Shown here: positions 31,501-42,900 of the stretch, in pieces
How positions within the stretch are numbered: the stretch's first letter is position 1
Layout: every line of letters begins with the position of its first letter
Source: Cymbomonas tetramitiformis
Lineage: Eukaryota; Chlorophyta; Pyramimonadophyceae; Pyramimonadales; Pyramimonadaceae
Assembly (NCBI GenBank): GCA_001247695.2
Contig: LGRX02030380.1
Coordinates: 1-64,000, forward strand
Length of the DNA stretch: 64,000 bases
Direction of reading: 5' to 3'
Notes under the pieces: generated by a model
What the model saw: the letters and a program-made list of their open reading frames with translations, nothing else
Told to the model about the DNA's origin: nothing
The model's database searches: none
Position numbers and translations under genes: made by a program

Positions 31501-34500
31501 TGGGCACGCAACGTGGCATGGGCGTGCAGCATCGATGGCATCGAGCTCGGGGATGGGATGGCCGTGGGGGGAGGGCGGTGTGTTAGATCCTGGCACAACT
31601 TGGCGAGCTGGTGACACCTGCTTCTGCCATGTTCCACGCCATCACCGAGCGCGCCCTCGCTGCTGGCATCCCAGTACGCCTGCCCTCCACTGCTTGCTCC
31701 ACCGGCTGCTGAGCCACCTCTCTGGCTGTTTAGCCACCTGGCTGGCGTACCCCTCAATGAACCCCGCCTCGTCTCCTTGCGTGCGCCATGTTCACCGATG
31801 ATGTCGTTCTCACGCATCGGACGGTGCTGCGTGGCGGGTTTCTGACAGGTGCAAATGAACCCGCATCTGCTCGCGGCTCTGCAGCAGTCCTCCGGCATCC
31901 TCCCGGGGTCGCCTGCAGACTGGTGCGCCCCCCTCTTCTCTCCTCTCCTCGTTTCACACCCAGCCAGCTCGATTCTCAACCAGCTGCCTCCCTGGCATGC
32001 TTTCGCCATCCCCGTGCATTGGGGGTGATCAACAGTGGTGTGGTGTGCCCACCTCGCACACGTTCGCTTCCATTGGCGAGGTTATAGGTTGTAGGCAGGC
32101 GTGTTTCTGCGCCCCGCTGTGCCGCGGCCATACAGCCCTCTGAACCCACCGGCCGTAGCTCTGCCGGTGCCAGCGTTCCTGCTGCCAAAGGTCGCCTCAG
32201 GCGCAGCGCCCTTCAACCTGCAGGACCTGGTTCCCGTTGCGGGCCCGGCTGTGAAACGCGCCGCTGGACAGGACTTGTCCGACACCAGGGCATGCTGAAG
32301 GCACTGGGCGATGCGAGCTCTCCTCGCTGTGCTGGGGATGGGGGCGCGCAGGCTGGAGCTCGAGGATGCGGGCTTCGTCATGGTGGAGCAGAGCAGTGCC
32401 GCCCCGGGCCAGCGGATTATCACGAAGACCCCCCGCCCCAGCTTTAATGACGGCGTTGCATTCGGGAGTGAACCCATGTCCTCGGTGGGGGCGTTCGTTG
32501 GACGCCCCGCAGCGGGCTCCTTCGACGTCAGCTTCACTGCGGAAGCAGTCTCCCCCAAGGTAAGGCCAACCTTCTCCCCGCGCTTGTCTGACCGCACCCC
32601 ACCCCCAACCCCTCGTGTATCCATTGCCTACATTCCACCAACATCTAAGGGGATCAAGGGGTGCTACAGGGGATATCGCACGGGGTGAGCCGGGACTGAG
32701 AGTGATTGTGCCACGCACTGCTTGCAGAGATCTGTTCAACCTCAGGCTTCGCCACTATTGCCACCTCTACCGCCGCAGCCGACCCCCCCTCCCACCACAA
32801 GCCCAGAGCTGCCGCCTCGCCACTCGCAGCAACATTCAGCACAGACTCGGCGCTGTTAGAGAACCTGGGCACTGGCCCCCCCTCCTTCAGCTCCACCACC
32901 TCTCTGGAGTTCCCCACGAGTGGCTTCCCGGCGAACGGAGATGACCTCGCCGGCTTGAGTGCAGGGCCGCCCTCCTTCGGTGCGCTCGACTGGATTCCTC
33001 GGGGGGGAAAAACATCTTTGCCCTCTCCTTGCCACCTTGCCACCTTGCCTCCGAATCGCTTTGAATGAAACCCAGACACGGCCGCCACGTCCCGAGGATG
33101 TGGAGCGGGGCATGATGCGGTGCGATTCGCGGCCGCTTGGGTCGAGCCTGTGGCGAAAGATGCGTTTTGAGTGCATGCAATGATTCTGTCTTCCCGGACA
33201 TTAGTGCCTCGTCCGCTTCAGGGTGTGACGGCCTCCAGTTGGTAGAATTCCTGAATCGGTCTTCCCCCCATGCCATCTGCCGGTGGCGCCACGTCATGCT
33301 CCTGTTGGCCGTCACGGCGCGCTTCTATCCGCCCAATCTTTCCACGGCTTCACGTGGATTGTACCAAACCGATGTCGAAAACGTCGACGGCGGCCAATCT
33401 GATGCAGTGGCATGGCGCGTCTTTGCGGCCAATCTGATGCAGTGGCATGGCGCGTCTTTGCAGCCAATCGGATGCTGGGGCATGGCGCGTCTTTTTGCGG
33501 CCACCTGATGCAGTGGCATGGCGCGTCTTGCGGCCATCGGATGCAGTGGCATGGCGCGTCTTGCGGCCAATCGGATGCTGGGGCATGTGGTCCAGGGAAG
33601 ATGCCTGCGATGACCGGCCTCTCCGGGGCATGCTGAGGGGGCAGGGGGCGTGCGCTGAGCCTCGTGGGNNNNNNNNNNNNNNNNNNNNNNNNNNNNNNNN
33701 NNNNNNNNNNNNNNNNNNNNNNNNNNNNNNNNNNNNNNNNNNNNNNNNNNNNNNNNNNNNNNNNNNNNNNNNNNNNNNNNNNNNNNNNNNNNNNNNNNNN
33801 NNNNNNNNNNNNNNNNNNNNNNNNNNNNNNNNNNNNNNNNNNNNNNNNNNNNNNNNNNNNNNNNNNNNNNNNNNNNNNNNNNNNNNNNNNNNNNNNNNNN
33901 NNNNNNNNNNNNNNNNNNNNNNNNNNNNNNNNNNNNNNNNNNNNNNNNNNNNNNNNNNNNNNNNNNNNNNNNNNNNNNNNNNNNNNNNNNNNNNNNNNNN
34001 NNNNNNNNNNNNNNNNNNNNNNNNNNNNNNNNNNNNNNNNNNNNNNNNNNNNNNNNNNNNNNNNNNNNNNNNNNNNNNNNNNNNNNNNNNNNNNNNNNNN
34101 NNNNNNNNNNNNNNNNNNNNNNNNNNNNNNNNNNNNNNNNNNNNNNNNNNNNNNNNNNNNNNNNNNNNNNNNNNNNNNNNNNNNNNNNNNNNNNNNNNNN
34201 NNNNNNNNNNNNNNNNNNNNNNNNNNNNNNNNNNNNNNNNNNNNNNNNNNNNNNNNNNNNNNNNNNNNNNNNNNNNNNNNNNNNNNNNNNNNNNNNNNNN
34301 NNNNNNNNNNNNNNNNNNNNNNNNNNNNNNNNNNNNNNNNNNNNNNNNNNNNNNNNNNNNNNNNNNNNNNNNNNNNNNNNNNNNNNNNNNNNNNNNNNNN
34401 NNNNNNNNNNNNNNNNNNNNNNNNNNNNNNNNNNNNNNNNNNNNNNNNGAGGCGGCCGGAGACAATCCCACCATCATGATCGGAGGGCCACAGACAGATG

Positions 34501-35367
34501 CACGAGGCGGCCGGAGACAATCCTGCTTTTGTATGTTACGATTCCCTGCTGGATCAGCGTGTTGCTCGCAGAGGGCTGAGCCTGTTTTGGTGTGGCAGGC
34601 ACTGCGGATGGCTTTGGCGGATCAGGCGGCTTCGGCATGACCTTCTTCAATAGCCACGCCGGGCAGGGCAGTGCGCCTGCAGTGCCACACTCCACATCCT
34701 CACCACTTGGTGCTAGCAGCAATACTGCGCCTTCGCCCGCTCCAGGTGCGCCCGCCTCCGATGTGTTCCTCCAGGCTCCCCAACGCCACTTTCTCCACGA
34801 AGTGTCTCTTGCACGGGCCTTCAAACTAAACCTAATTTGGTTGAACCTTGACTTGTAGTAGTGCGCGTCATGTCACCCGATTTTGTGAGCCAATTCATCA
34901 AGACTTTTTTCATCTCACCTCGCCTATGTCGCGTATGCCTTCAGTCGGTCGAAATTCTGGTGTCAGAAACTGGTGCCCATTGTGCATGATGGGGAGCGCA
35001 CTGACTGTATGCTGCAGACACCTTCGAAGAGCCCTTCAACCCGTTTCGGGAAACTGCGTCCACTCCATCTGATGTGGCTTTTGAAGCACCCAATCCACCA
35101 AAAGTCTACGATTTTGCGAACTTCGGCCCACCGACCTCTCAAGGAATGGATGCAGGGCTGGGGGCTTCTGCTGGGCCTACGTTCTCTGTCTCACCGCCAT
35201 CGGGCACACCTTCTGGTGGAGAGACAACATTTAATCCATTTTTACTCGCGGGTGAGGCCACTGATGCGGCACCACCTGCAACCACAACTAGCCCCGGGGA
35301 GCCAGCAAGCACTGGGGCTGCGCTGGTCCCAGTGGATGACCTTGCTGGTTGGGTGGCTTTTGGCTGA
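22526..35367 (+). CDS. EH-domain endocytic protein (EPS15/Pan1/plant AtEH type), at least 18 exons
   Basis: Start ATG 22526 gives MDSFEQWFREADTDGDGKIS, the usual beginning of plant EH proteins. EH1 is encoded by 22526-22645 and 22722-22808 (IWDLSDTASIGVLTKEQF). EH2 is encoded by 22978-23211, 23774-23851 (TDTDGDGLVTGAEAVGIL) and 24099-24185 (VLKAVWDLADTNSSGSLNEK). Exons 24520-24604 (REGREMPACLPPGEFPPLPE) and 24732-25463 follow. Both EF-hand loops keep DTDGDG with a hydrophobic and acidic finish, so both may bind calcium. Donor and acceptor sites are GT/AG and phases agree at the joins checked. EH domains bind NPF peptides; plant homologues belong to the TPLATE endocytic complex at the plasma membrane. 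A gap at 33669-34448 hides part of the gene. The 5' UTR is not defined. Confidence 0.85.
24732..25463 (+). CDS. EH protein exon 7: low-complexity linker with GFGTDF repeats
   Basis: The exon is in frame with exon 6 (phase 1) and the next exon at 25602. After a Pro/Ser/Gly linker it carries about six copies of a 15-residue unit, GFGTDFSAGGGGSAS, encoded by a 45-bp tandem repeat at 25098-25350. One copy has GFGADF. In EPS15-type proteins the linker carries DPF or FxDxF motifs for the AP-2 ear; the repeated F-x-x-D-F may play a similar part, which is inference. The exon start at 24732 is less certain than its end (TTCACAG|GTGAGG). Confidence 0.7.
25602..31673 (+). CDS. EH protein coiled-coil exons
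   Basis: Small exons with matching phases encode heptad-like sequence: 25602 to about 25780 (LKQQLSSMEAERITTL), a probable exon near 25990 (LRQQQLELQRE), 26236-26271 (KQEEQVMSESQK), 28488-28559 (YNAKMQELVLFKSRC, matching the conserved KMQELVLFKSRC of plant EH proteins), 28899-28970 (NEKALRAKREADEAEQMY), 29349-29442 (ELQQMEASLQNQTQEVEVM), 30282-30358 (VEIAANATVNKEVFDADMAR), 30517-30567, 30785-30823, 30947-31075 (DKLDEYRISEAAAESELN) and 31587-31673 (ILAQLGELVTPASAMFHAIT). This region should form the dimerising coiled coil. The intron 26272-28487 is almost entirely minisatellite. Confidence 0.75.
26302..26815. repeat. 47-bp minisatellite in an EH-gene intron, about 11 copies
   Basis: Units of GCGCATAGGGTGCAGGCCGC followed by ACACTTGGGAGCTCGGTGAC repeat every 47 bp (26302, 26349 and on), one with a short deletion. 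The minus strand is open throughout but encodes only the repeat. Confidence 0.9.
26816..28015. repeat. 44-bp minisatellite in the same intron, about 27 copies
   Basis: Units contain GCATGCGGCCTGGCACTCGC and CACACGCTATATCTGTAGTC, 44 bp apart (for example 26901 and 26945). Copies are almost identical at both ends of the array but diverged, with many 1-4 base indels, between about 27230 and 27720. Confidence 0.92.
28184..28455. repeat. 24-bp minisatellite, about 11 copies
   Basis: CCAGCCCTAGCGCGCACCAA-type units every 24 bp (28327, 28351 and on), ending about 30 bases before exon 28488. It is the third unrelated minisatellite in one intron. Confidence 0.9.
28709..28800. repeat. 44-bp direct duplication followed by a short inverted repeat
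   Basis: AAAGGAGATCTTTGGCTTTC...TTCACTC occurs twice in tandem. Just after, GCCACGGCGGCAC and GTGCCGCCGTG form an inverted pair at about 28802-28833. Confidence 0.8.
29739..30169. mobile_element. Near-perfect 205-bp inverted repeat (fold-back element) in an EH-gene intron
   Basis: The left arm is 29739-29943 and the right arm 29965-30169, with a spacer of only 21 bases. The outer ends are TTTTAACACACCCAGG and CCTGGGTGTGTTAAAA. Only a few mismatches are visible along 205 bp. The element may be bounded by TTAA, which would fit a piggyBac-like target site, but the flanks do not prove it. In pre-mRNA it would form a very long hairpin. Confidence 0.85.
32352..35367 (+). CDS. EH protein C-terminal exons with NPF motifs
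   Basis: Exon 32352-32559 encodes LELEDAGFVMVEQSS, like the (W)DKFEDEGF motif of plant EH proteins, and ends AAG|GTAAGG. Exon from 32728 encodes a Ser/Thr/Pro linker (TGPPSFSSTTSLEF). After the sequence gap, exon 34599-34745 encodes GFGGSGGFGMTFFNS and joins in phase to the last exon 35018-35367. The last exon contains two NPF motifs (EPFNPFRE and TFNPFLLAG) and stops at TGA 35365. NPF is the ligand of EH domains, so the protein could self-associate or compete with cargo adaptors; that is inference. Confidence 0.78.
33390..33588. repeat. 35-bp tandem repeat beside the assembly gap, about 6 copies
   Basis: CGGCCAATCTGATGCAGTGG followed by CATGGCGCGTCTTTG repeats every 35 bp with small changes. 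It probably lies in an EH-gene intron and may explain the failed assembly that follows. Confidence 0.85.
33669..34448. other. Assembly gap of 780 unknown bases
   Basis: All bases are n. Any frame running through this block is an artefact. The right edge starts in a short direct repeat (GAGGCGGCCGGAGACAATCC at 34449 and 34505). Confidence 0.99.
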
Positions 35368-36589
35368 GAGCATCCCTCATCTACATAGTGGTTGGCATCG
35401 CAGAACAACAAGCCCATGCGGCGCGCGAACCCATGGCAGTAGAACGGAGTGAAACTAGGTTCTATCTAGTCTGTCCTCAGGAGAAAATAGACATTGTGCC
35501 TGGTGGTAATGGTATTCTGATGAAAGACTAAGCGTCACATTTTTCATATTAATCATCATTTTCAACAATAAGGAGAAAACACAACCGAGTTGGGGTTGAT
35601 GCCAGGGCATGCACATATTGATAGCACTTGCATCACGATGTGAGTGCAACTATTCGCTGATTTCTGCAGTATCGTTGGCATATGTTGTCGTGATATGTCA
35701 CAACACACGCACAAAGAAATGTATGCAGCCCACGAGACCAAGGGTCTCGGTGCAATCCTAAGACTGTCAACCGAAATTTTCTATAACAATATACCGATAT
35801 ACTTAAACTGGATATCGATAGCCTTCTAGCAACTGAACACATCATCGGTTGCAATATGAGATTTCCACGTATTCGATCGTTGTCGAACGGTATAAGGTAG
35901 ATCTTGACGCCCAGTCGAGTAATCCTAAGTATATCGCATGCAAGCCTCATGCAGAGTTATGTCAGCATAGATCAGAGTATTATTGGAGCTCCAGTTATTA
36001 TTAGACGGAGGGGTCATATATCGGAGGCCGTCATGAACTGTCATGGAATTTGGAACATATAAATGAATTCCGCATGCACGTTCCACAATGCTGATGTGCG
36101 AATCCCAAACTACAAAAAAATAAGCCACGGACTATAGTGCGCATCTGATCTTTTAGATGCTTCAAGGTGAATAAACACAATTCAGTCAACCACATCTTCA
36201 ACCGCTTACTTAAACAGTCGCCTTGTTCATATCGACCGATCCGTTTAAGCGGCTTATTCCGTCTTATTGACCTATGATGAAAGTTGACTTTTGGAAGCGA
36301 TTCGATCGATAATAGTAATGTTATTGTTGTTGTCGCCGAGTTGAAAGCATAGACTGCAAAAGATGCTGAAATCGACAAAAAAAACCCTTAAGCGCGAATG
36401 CACAGTACAGATTACACCTTGGAATTTTCGCTTGCAGGGCATGCTCATGATACTCGCAGTTAAGATGCGCTTGTATCGCAGTCATGGCTAAAATTACCTT
36501 GGACTTTCTATGACCAAGCTATCTCTATCCCATCGTTACCCAACTTGCGCGCACCAGAATTCACGTTTTGCTTGCAAAATGCAGCGTGA
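35368..36589. other. Intergenic region between convergent genes, no gene seen
   Basis: AT-richer DNA between the 3' ends of the EH gene (+) and the beta-helix gene (-). Frames are short and without motif. It should hold both 3' UTRs; no clear polyadenylation signal was picked out. Confidence 0.5.
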
Positions 36590-37756
36590 TCACTCAATAG
36601 TCCAGCTTGGAAGAGAGCTTCGGACATCTTCTCTCCTATGAGAAGTGCCACGTGTCACGTTATCGCCTTGGAATCTGCAGGAATTATCAAACGTGACAAC
36701 GCCCCCATCTATGTACGCGGCCGTCCCTTCTTGAGCCACATCGGACGCGAAAAAACAGTCATTGAAGCTAATCGAACCCCCTTTAACGTAGCAAGCTCCT
36801 CCGAAACCATGCCCAGCTCCGAGCATGACTGCGTTCCTGTGGAACCGGCAACTTGTCATGTGGCCTTCCCCAGTGAGGTAAACACCTCCACCAAGAGTGT
36901 CACACTGACCTTCTTCGCACTGCCAGTCACTGTAGGTTACCTTGTTTTGAGAAAAGGTGCAGTTCGTGCTCAGTAGGTAGCCGCCAGACTGGTGAATGGC
37001 CCCTCCCTGACCTTGCTGCGTGCTCCCATCCACTGTATTGTTTGCGAGAATGCAGCTGCTTAGCGTTGCATTAGATTTGTCTATTGCAAGGGCTCCGCCG
37101 GATATCACCTCACCAGGGGTGTATCTACTCCAAGGTGAAGCAACGTTGTGTATCATATGACAACCCCGCAACGTAATCCTCCCTTCCCACACTCGTATTG
37201 CCCCTCCACTTCCAGCCATTGCGGCATTTGCACGGAACGCGCAGTCCACAAATGTCGCTATGCTCTGCATAAGATAAATAGCTCCACCGTTGTCTGCTGT
37301 GGATCCTATGAAGCTGCTTCGCTGAAAGCTAATAGTACTGTTCTGTATGCTAAACAGCCCGCCACCCGAGTATCTGTCACCTGCCCCGATGTATTGCCCG
37401 TTCTGAAAAGTTAAGTCTTGAAAGTTGAGACCTGCAATGTCTCGAATTTCCATGACTCTACGACTCTGGGCGTCGATAATTGAACTCGAGCCCAATCCAC
37501 GAATCATCACGTTTGGTTTGGAAGCAACACACGTGGCATTACTCAAGTACGTGTTGTTGGCAAAGAATATTGTTCGCCCTTCTCCGACACGTATTAATGC
37601 CGTACATAACGTTCTCAACGGATCGGCAACGCACCCAGAATTGTCATCGTTCCCCTTCAAACCATCGACGTACAGGTCAGGGCACTCGGGTGTTGCACGA
37701 GCAGTGATAAGCAAGCCACAGCACATGGCTGCATAAACCAGCGTACTTCTTGCCAT
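36590..37756 (-). CDS. Secreted right-handed parallel beta-helix (pectin-lyase-fold) protein
   Basis: A single open frame of 388 residues starting at ATG 37756. The N-terminus MARSTLVYAAMCCGLLITAR is a likely signal peptide. The body has repeated turns of about 20-30 residues with SGGGLFSIQNSTISFQRSSF, NGGAIYLMQSIATFVDCAF, SGGAIRVWEG, GGALAIDKSN and LGGGVYLTGEGHMTSC, the GGA(I/L)-plus-beta-strand pattern of PbH1 repeats. Several NxS/T sites and paired Cys suit an extracellular or cell-surface protein. Such proteins in algae often belong to large families related to polymorphic outer-membrane or adhesin-like proteins. No catalytic residues can be named, so binding and enzymatic roles are both open. 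Confidence 0.72.
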   Translation of the reverse strand: MARSTLVYAAMCCGLLITARATPECPDLYVDGLKGNDDNSGCVADPLRTLCTALIRVGEGRTIFFANNTYLSNATCVASKPNVMIRGLGSSSIIDAQSRRVMEIRDIAGLNFQDLTFQNGQYIGAGDRYSGGGLFSIQNSTISFQRSSFIGSTADNGGAIYLMQSIATFVDCAFRANAAMAGSGGAIRVWEGRITLRGCHMIHNVASPWSRYTPGEVISGGALAIDKSNATLSSCILANNTVDGSTQQGQGGAIHQSGGYLLSTNCTFSQNKVTYSDWQCEEGQCDTLGGGVYLTGEGHMTSCRFHRNAVMLGAGHGFGGACYVKGGSISFNDCFFASDVAQEGTAAYIDGGVVTFDNSCRFQGDNVTRGTSHRREDVRSSLPSWTIE

Positions 37757-37951
37757 TGTATGATATCCAACGTTCTAAGCCCAATCTGCGCCAGCACTTA
37801 CGAAACGCATTTACAACGATACCTACAGGTTACAGCCAATGCCCGAAAGATACAAGAGATGATGAAAGATACACATAAAACAAGGAAGGAAAAGCATGAC
37901 CATGAGATGATAATGAGGGGAAAATTCCCCCCCTTATGGCTCTTATAACTC

Positions 37952-39353
37952 TATGACGGTCCACCCCCCAGAATTGGTGGGACGACAGGTAGGGTGCTAC
38001 TCTTGTCCCCAGAGCTTATGGACGAAAATAGACAGTTAGGGTTTGTAACTATGTGGGGTCCATATTTCTCCGAGCCTCTTCCATCAACTGTAACGTCGAC
38101 CCTCGCGTGTCGCAGGCCGCGCAGCGGCCGCGCTCGGAGAAACTCTGGGAACAAGAGTAGGTAGGGTGCAGTTGGCGTGCTGTAGCGGCGTGTAGCTCGA
38201 TGGCCAAGTCAAGATGCATGGTGGGGATGACGAAGGACATCAGGTGGGATGTGGGACTACCGCGCCTTGCCACATGGAGGCTCGGCACACCCCTAATTCT
38301 AGTGCAAAAGGTTGTTGATGTAGACTGTGGTAGGTGGGGGCATTGGAGGGGGTGTGGCCCGAGCATGGTTGCGCTAACGGAGCAGGGCGTAGCGAGCGAA
38401 ACGCTTTGATTCGTGCGGCGCGCGAGGTGTCCCAACACACTAGAAGAGTGGCGAAATAATACTTTTGGGGTGGTTGGCGGAGGGGCAGGGTGGGGAGGTT
38501 CGAAATGCAGGCCGGCTCTCAGGGTACGGGTCTTACGCGTACGTGGGTCGCAAGGCTGAAAAAAACCGGACCGTCATAAAGATATGGCCAATGAATCCAA
38601 ACTCGGTCTCGTGGTGCCATGTGCATCGAAAACAATTTAACACATGCCCTGAAGGGTCACTAGACCGTTGGGGTGGCTTGGAGCCCCATGGATCCGCCAA
38701 TTTCGAAGGGGGGCTAGGGCAGGATATCTCTATGACGGTCCACCCCCCAGAATTGGTGGGACGACAGGTAGGGTGCATTTGGCGTGTTGTAGCGGCGTGT
38801 AGCTTGATGGCCAAGGCAAGATGCATGGTGGGGATGACGAAGGACATCAGGTGGGATGTGGGACTACCGCGCCTTGCCACATGGAGGCTCGGCACACCCC
38901 TAGTTCTAGTGCAAAAGGTTGTTGATGTAGACTGTGGTAGGTGGGGGCATTGGAGGGGGTGTGGCCCGAGCATGGCTGCGCTGACGGAGCAGGGCGTAGC
39001 GAGCGAACCGCTTCGATTCGTGCGGCGCGCGAGGTGTCCCAACACACTAGAAGAGTGGCGAAATAATACTTTTGGGGTGGTTGGCGGGGGGGCAGGGTGG
39101 GGAGGTTCGAAATGCAGGCCGGCTCTCAGGGTTCGGGTCTTACGCGTACGTGGGTCGCAAGGCTGAAAAAAAAACCGGACCGTCATAGAGATATGGCCAA
39201 TGAATCCAAACTCGGTCTCGTGGTGCCATGTGCATCGAAAACAATTTAACACATGCCCTGAAGGGTCACTCGACCGCTGGGGTGGCTTGGAGCCCCATGG
39301 ATCCGCCGATTTCGAAGGGGGGCGGCTAGGGCAGGATATCTCTATGACGGTCC
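37952..39353. repeat. Tandem repeat array with GACGGTCC inverted ends, units X1, X2 and the start of X3
   Basis: X1 (about 37952-38580) and X2 (about 38731-39190) both start CTATGACGGTCCACCCCCCA and end GGACCGTCATA. A ~150-bp spacer starting GGCCAATGAATCCAAACTC follows each. A third unit begins at 39341 but is cut after GACGGTCCA by the LTR element at 39355 and resumes at 55808-56258. Frames within are open on both strands but show no known domain, so they are not called as genes. Confidence 0.8.
37997..38160. mobile_element. 164-bp hAT-like MITE (TSD GTAGGGTG) in repeat unit X1
   Basis: Ends CTACTCTTGT...CAGAG and CTCTG...ACAAGAGTAG are inverted copies. GTAGGGTG flanks at 37989-37996 and 38161-38168. 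Units X2 and X3 lack it, giving the empty site for comparison. Confidence 0.9.
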
Positions 39354-39781
39354 ATGATAGGGCTTCGCTAGCAAGCGAATAGATATGATACAAGCGAGGC
39401 TATTATGGAACCTTGGAACGTTATTAGCTCACGCAGAGTCTGTGTGGATATGAGTGCAGTGCTTCTCAAGAAGTGACTGTTGTAGCTCAACGCTACCTCA
39501 TTTACGCAATGCCCCGCATCTCATAGATGCCACCACAATTGGGTTGTGAACCCATAGCATTGGTTGAACAATCAGTATCGGCTGAACGAATAAGCCATAT
39601 GATACTCGCATGCTTGTTCAGAACATGCTTGAAGCGAAGATGAGTTTTCTCCGAACACTTTCGGTTCTGCAAGACTTCATCTTGCTTTGCCATCTCGAGT
39701 CCACAACCTGGCCTCTCGATGACAGGTGTCACTCAAGTCTCACCTTGAGTAAATGACGGATGATATGACTGTGCATGTCTC

Positions 39782-39940
39782 ATGGCATAGTCGACCGCAC
39801 TGACGACTGTCTGTCATTATAATATATGACATGACACGACATGACATGACATGGTATGGCATGGTATGACATGTATGACAGGTATGATACGTATGACATG
39901 TATGACATGCATGACATGTATGACACATGTGTCATCGGTC
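39782..39940. repeat. TATGACATG microsatellite within the LTR
   Basis: Interrupted repeats of TATGACATG and close variants; the counterpart in the other LTR copy is 55695-55790 and is shorter. Length differences between the two LTRs lie mainly here. Confidence 0.8.
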
Positions 39941-39952
39941 ATAACCCTGACA

Positions 39953-42900
39953 GATCTCCCCTCTTAAGAGAGTTGTGACCTCACAACGGGCATACCTTTG
40001 TATATGTCTTTGATGTCTTTGTTGTTGTTGCTGCCGCCGGTGCCAGTCTCCTTACACCGATGTGAGGCGTCCCTCATGGTGTTTTTAGGATATTGGGGGG
40101 AACTGAGTCCACTTTAAACCCTCACCTTAGGCATTTAGCCTCACAGTTCTTAGGATGTAGCCCCCATGAATTGCGTATCGTATTTCAGAGTGACGTTTCA
40201 AGGTTCCATGAATTGCGTATCGTATTTCAGAGTGACGATTCAAGGTATCCGAGGTTTACGTTACGGATATTTTAGCGCTTGCCGTCGACGCCTTTGCGAA
40301 CGATGATCGACGATTTAACGAACGATACTCGGCCTTATATAGTGCACCCAACCCTTCCTCCCCTCCTGAAGCTACTTTGGAGGATCATAGGCGGCAACGG
40401 GGAGCCCGATGTTTCCGGAGTTATTTCACCGGGGGCTTGTTTTAATGCAAACGGAGTGGCCCTGCTTAACGGAATTGGACTTATAATCCTCAACCGGTCT
40501 GCTCAACTCCTCAATATTTGGTCCAGTACGCGCGCTTTGACGAACATCTGTCGATTCAGAGTGGATTCGCCACGTACTAATGTGAGATTTGTTTTAGTTA
40601 TGTGTGTCAAGCGCATAACTCAGGATCACAACTCCGTCCACCTCAGTCGATGTCTCCGGTAGCTTCGGATGACTGGCCATAAGATCCGAATGACAAACCA
40701 CGGTATGGCAAAGGTAGCATTAGCAGTTTTTCACAGATATTGGTACCCGCATATGCGTATCTGTGTAAGGGTATGATTTGTACAAGGCTCACTACACCTC
40801 AGCAAGGAAGGATCAATTCCCGCTCCTGTCATATCAATTTGATGCAGGGTAAAAATGTTAGGGATGTAACCCTGCAGTTCTTGGGATGCAGCCCTGCAGT
40901 TCTTGGGATGCAGCCCTGCAGTTCTTGGGATGCAGCCCTGCAGTTTTTAGGATGCAGCCCTGATTATTATTCGGTCGGCTATTATTGGCAAAAGTCATCG
41001 GCTTTAGCTTTTGACTCAGAAGCCACAATGTTATAGAAGCTGCGACCATATGCGGCAGTTATGCCTTCAGCATACGTAGACAATATGATTATGTGGAACT
41101 TATAATCCCACTTAAGTTGCATCATGATAAATTTATCCAGGTGTCAACAAGTGTTCAGGATTTGATAATAAGGGGTTGACGCCCCACAGGCCAAAGGCCA
41201 TTGTCTCATATGGCTCGCCTCAAGTGTGCGGCTTTGAGGAGCAGCGTCTCGGCGAGGCACAGGCATGATGCTTCCTTGGCCATGATGGAGCTGGAAATGA
41301 GAATGATCAAGATACCCGAAGACAGGAAGGCTTTTTGTTGGCCAGAGTTGCTATCTAGATGTTTAACCTCGATGGGGTTGCATTCGGATACAAACTGTGC
41401 AACCATACATGTGATTTATGCATTGGTGTATGACTTTGATGAATTGTCTCTTGTCATGTACCTGGAAGGAATGACGGGCAATTAGCTAGATCCGAGTGGC
41501 GGATTTCACTCATTCGGCTTTGCTGTTATGAATTCGATGCCTGAATGGCAAAAATGGCAATCCTTTGGCGTTGATGTTTCCCTTCAGACACTGGCAACAA
41601 CTTGTGCACCAGCTTCTCTTAGATTTGGGGGAAAACCATGGATCAACAATTCATCAATCAAAACACATGTTACCAAGGCTGATTCAACGAATCCTTCAAC
41701 TCTTGAATTTCGACAATCAGCATCTCAGGCTGTTGACGTCAAAGTGATGGTCGTAAGCTTACAATATAGCTTATTCACATTTGAAAAACCATCGTTCTCC
41801 TATGTCAGTGCCCTTCATATAATATGATAGAGTCGGAGAAATATGCATATATGATTTCTTCATAATGAACTTCATGTGTCAGTAAGTCAAATAAAGACTT
41901 CATTTGATGCTTCAATCGGCATGATGTACCGTGTCATCAAACTTTATGACTGCTATACACAGATGCTGGAACTTTTCATAAGATTTTTAATCTTCCAGCA
42001 AAATCACAATGATGTAAAATCAAAATGATGTAAATCAATTTGTGGCAGCTGTATGAAGAATGAATGAATCTATACTCCTTCCTCCCCCTTTAAAAAGAGG
42101 TGTATCAAACCAATCAGATGGTGATGGAGAATGCTATTCAATCATTATGTTATGTGAAAATGGTTTGATAGAAAATCAGACTGAGATTACTCATCGAATG
42201 CTTTCGAGGTAACAATGTCAATATGAACACCGATTCTCTCTACGTCATACCGGCAATATGCCTGACGTTTTTGAACAACGAAATCAGTGATGGTACCGAA
42301 GTTAACTTTGGTATCGAAGCTAATAATGGAGAGTCAATCAAGAAGTGTCTGTAATGACAACAACTTTTATGAGCTGTATTTCCGTAATGTGACTAGAACA
42401 TGGCATCGCCTAGTGATATGTGAATCTTCTTCAGTACATGATCACTTATCTCAATGGTGCCCATTTTATTTTTGGGCATACACTATTCAGAGACTTGTCA
42501 TGGTAAAGAAGTATGAATGATGAATGTGTCATTTCAATCCGACAGAATTGTGACTTGTTGATGACTATAAATTTTCTGTCTCTTTCCAGAATGAGGATGA
42601 ACTGCGCTTGGAGACCATCTGCAGATTGCGGGTTCGAGTTCCGCCATGGCTTTTCCCAAGACTTCGTGGCCTTATGGACGAGGCGACAAATTTCTAAACA
42701 TTCCAGAATGAGCTTTCACAGAGTCATAATTCCTCAATGTTTGTCTTTTGTGCCAAAATGATATGAAACCACAAATATGATGCCAATCTATATGTGGATG
42801 GTTTATACCATTGTATGCTATTCCACAAATAAGTAGTGATGCCGAAATAAAAACTTTGGACAATTGCAACTCAGTACAAACCCGAGTGCATTCAAGTCCA

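Noticed and set aside
33447..34640. Frames of 270-400 codons on both strands
   Set aside because: They run through 780 unknown bases and have no coding evidence.
38533..39393. 286-codon minus-strand frame in the X array
   Set aside because: It spans two repeat units and their spacer, has no domain, and the plus strand is equally open.
42590..42665. B-box-like GGTTCGAGTTCC suggesting another tRNA
   Set aside because: No D arm, anticodon arm or acceptor pairing can be drawn around it.
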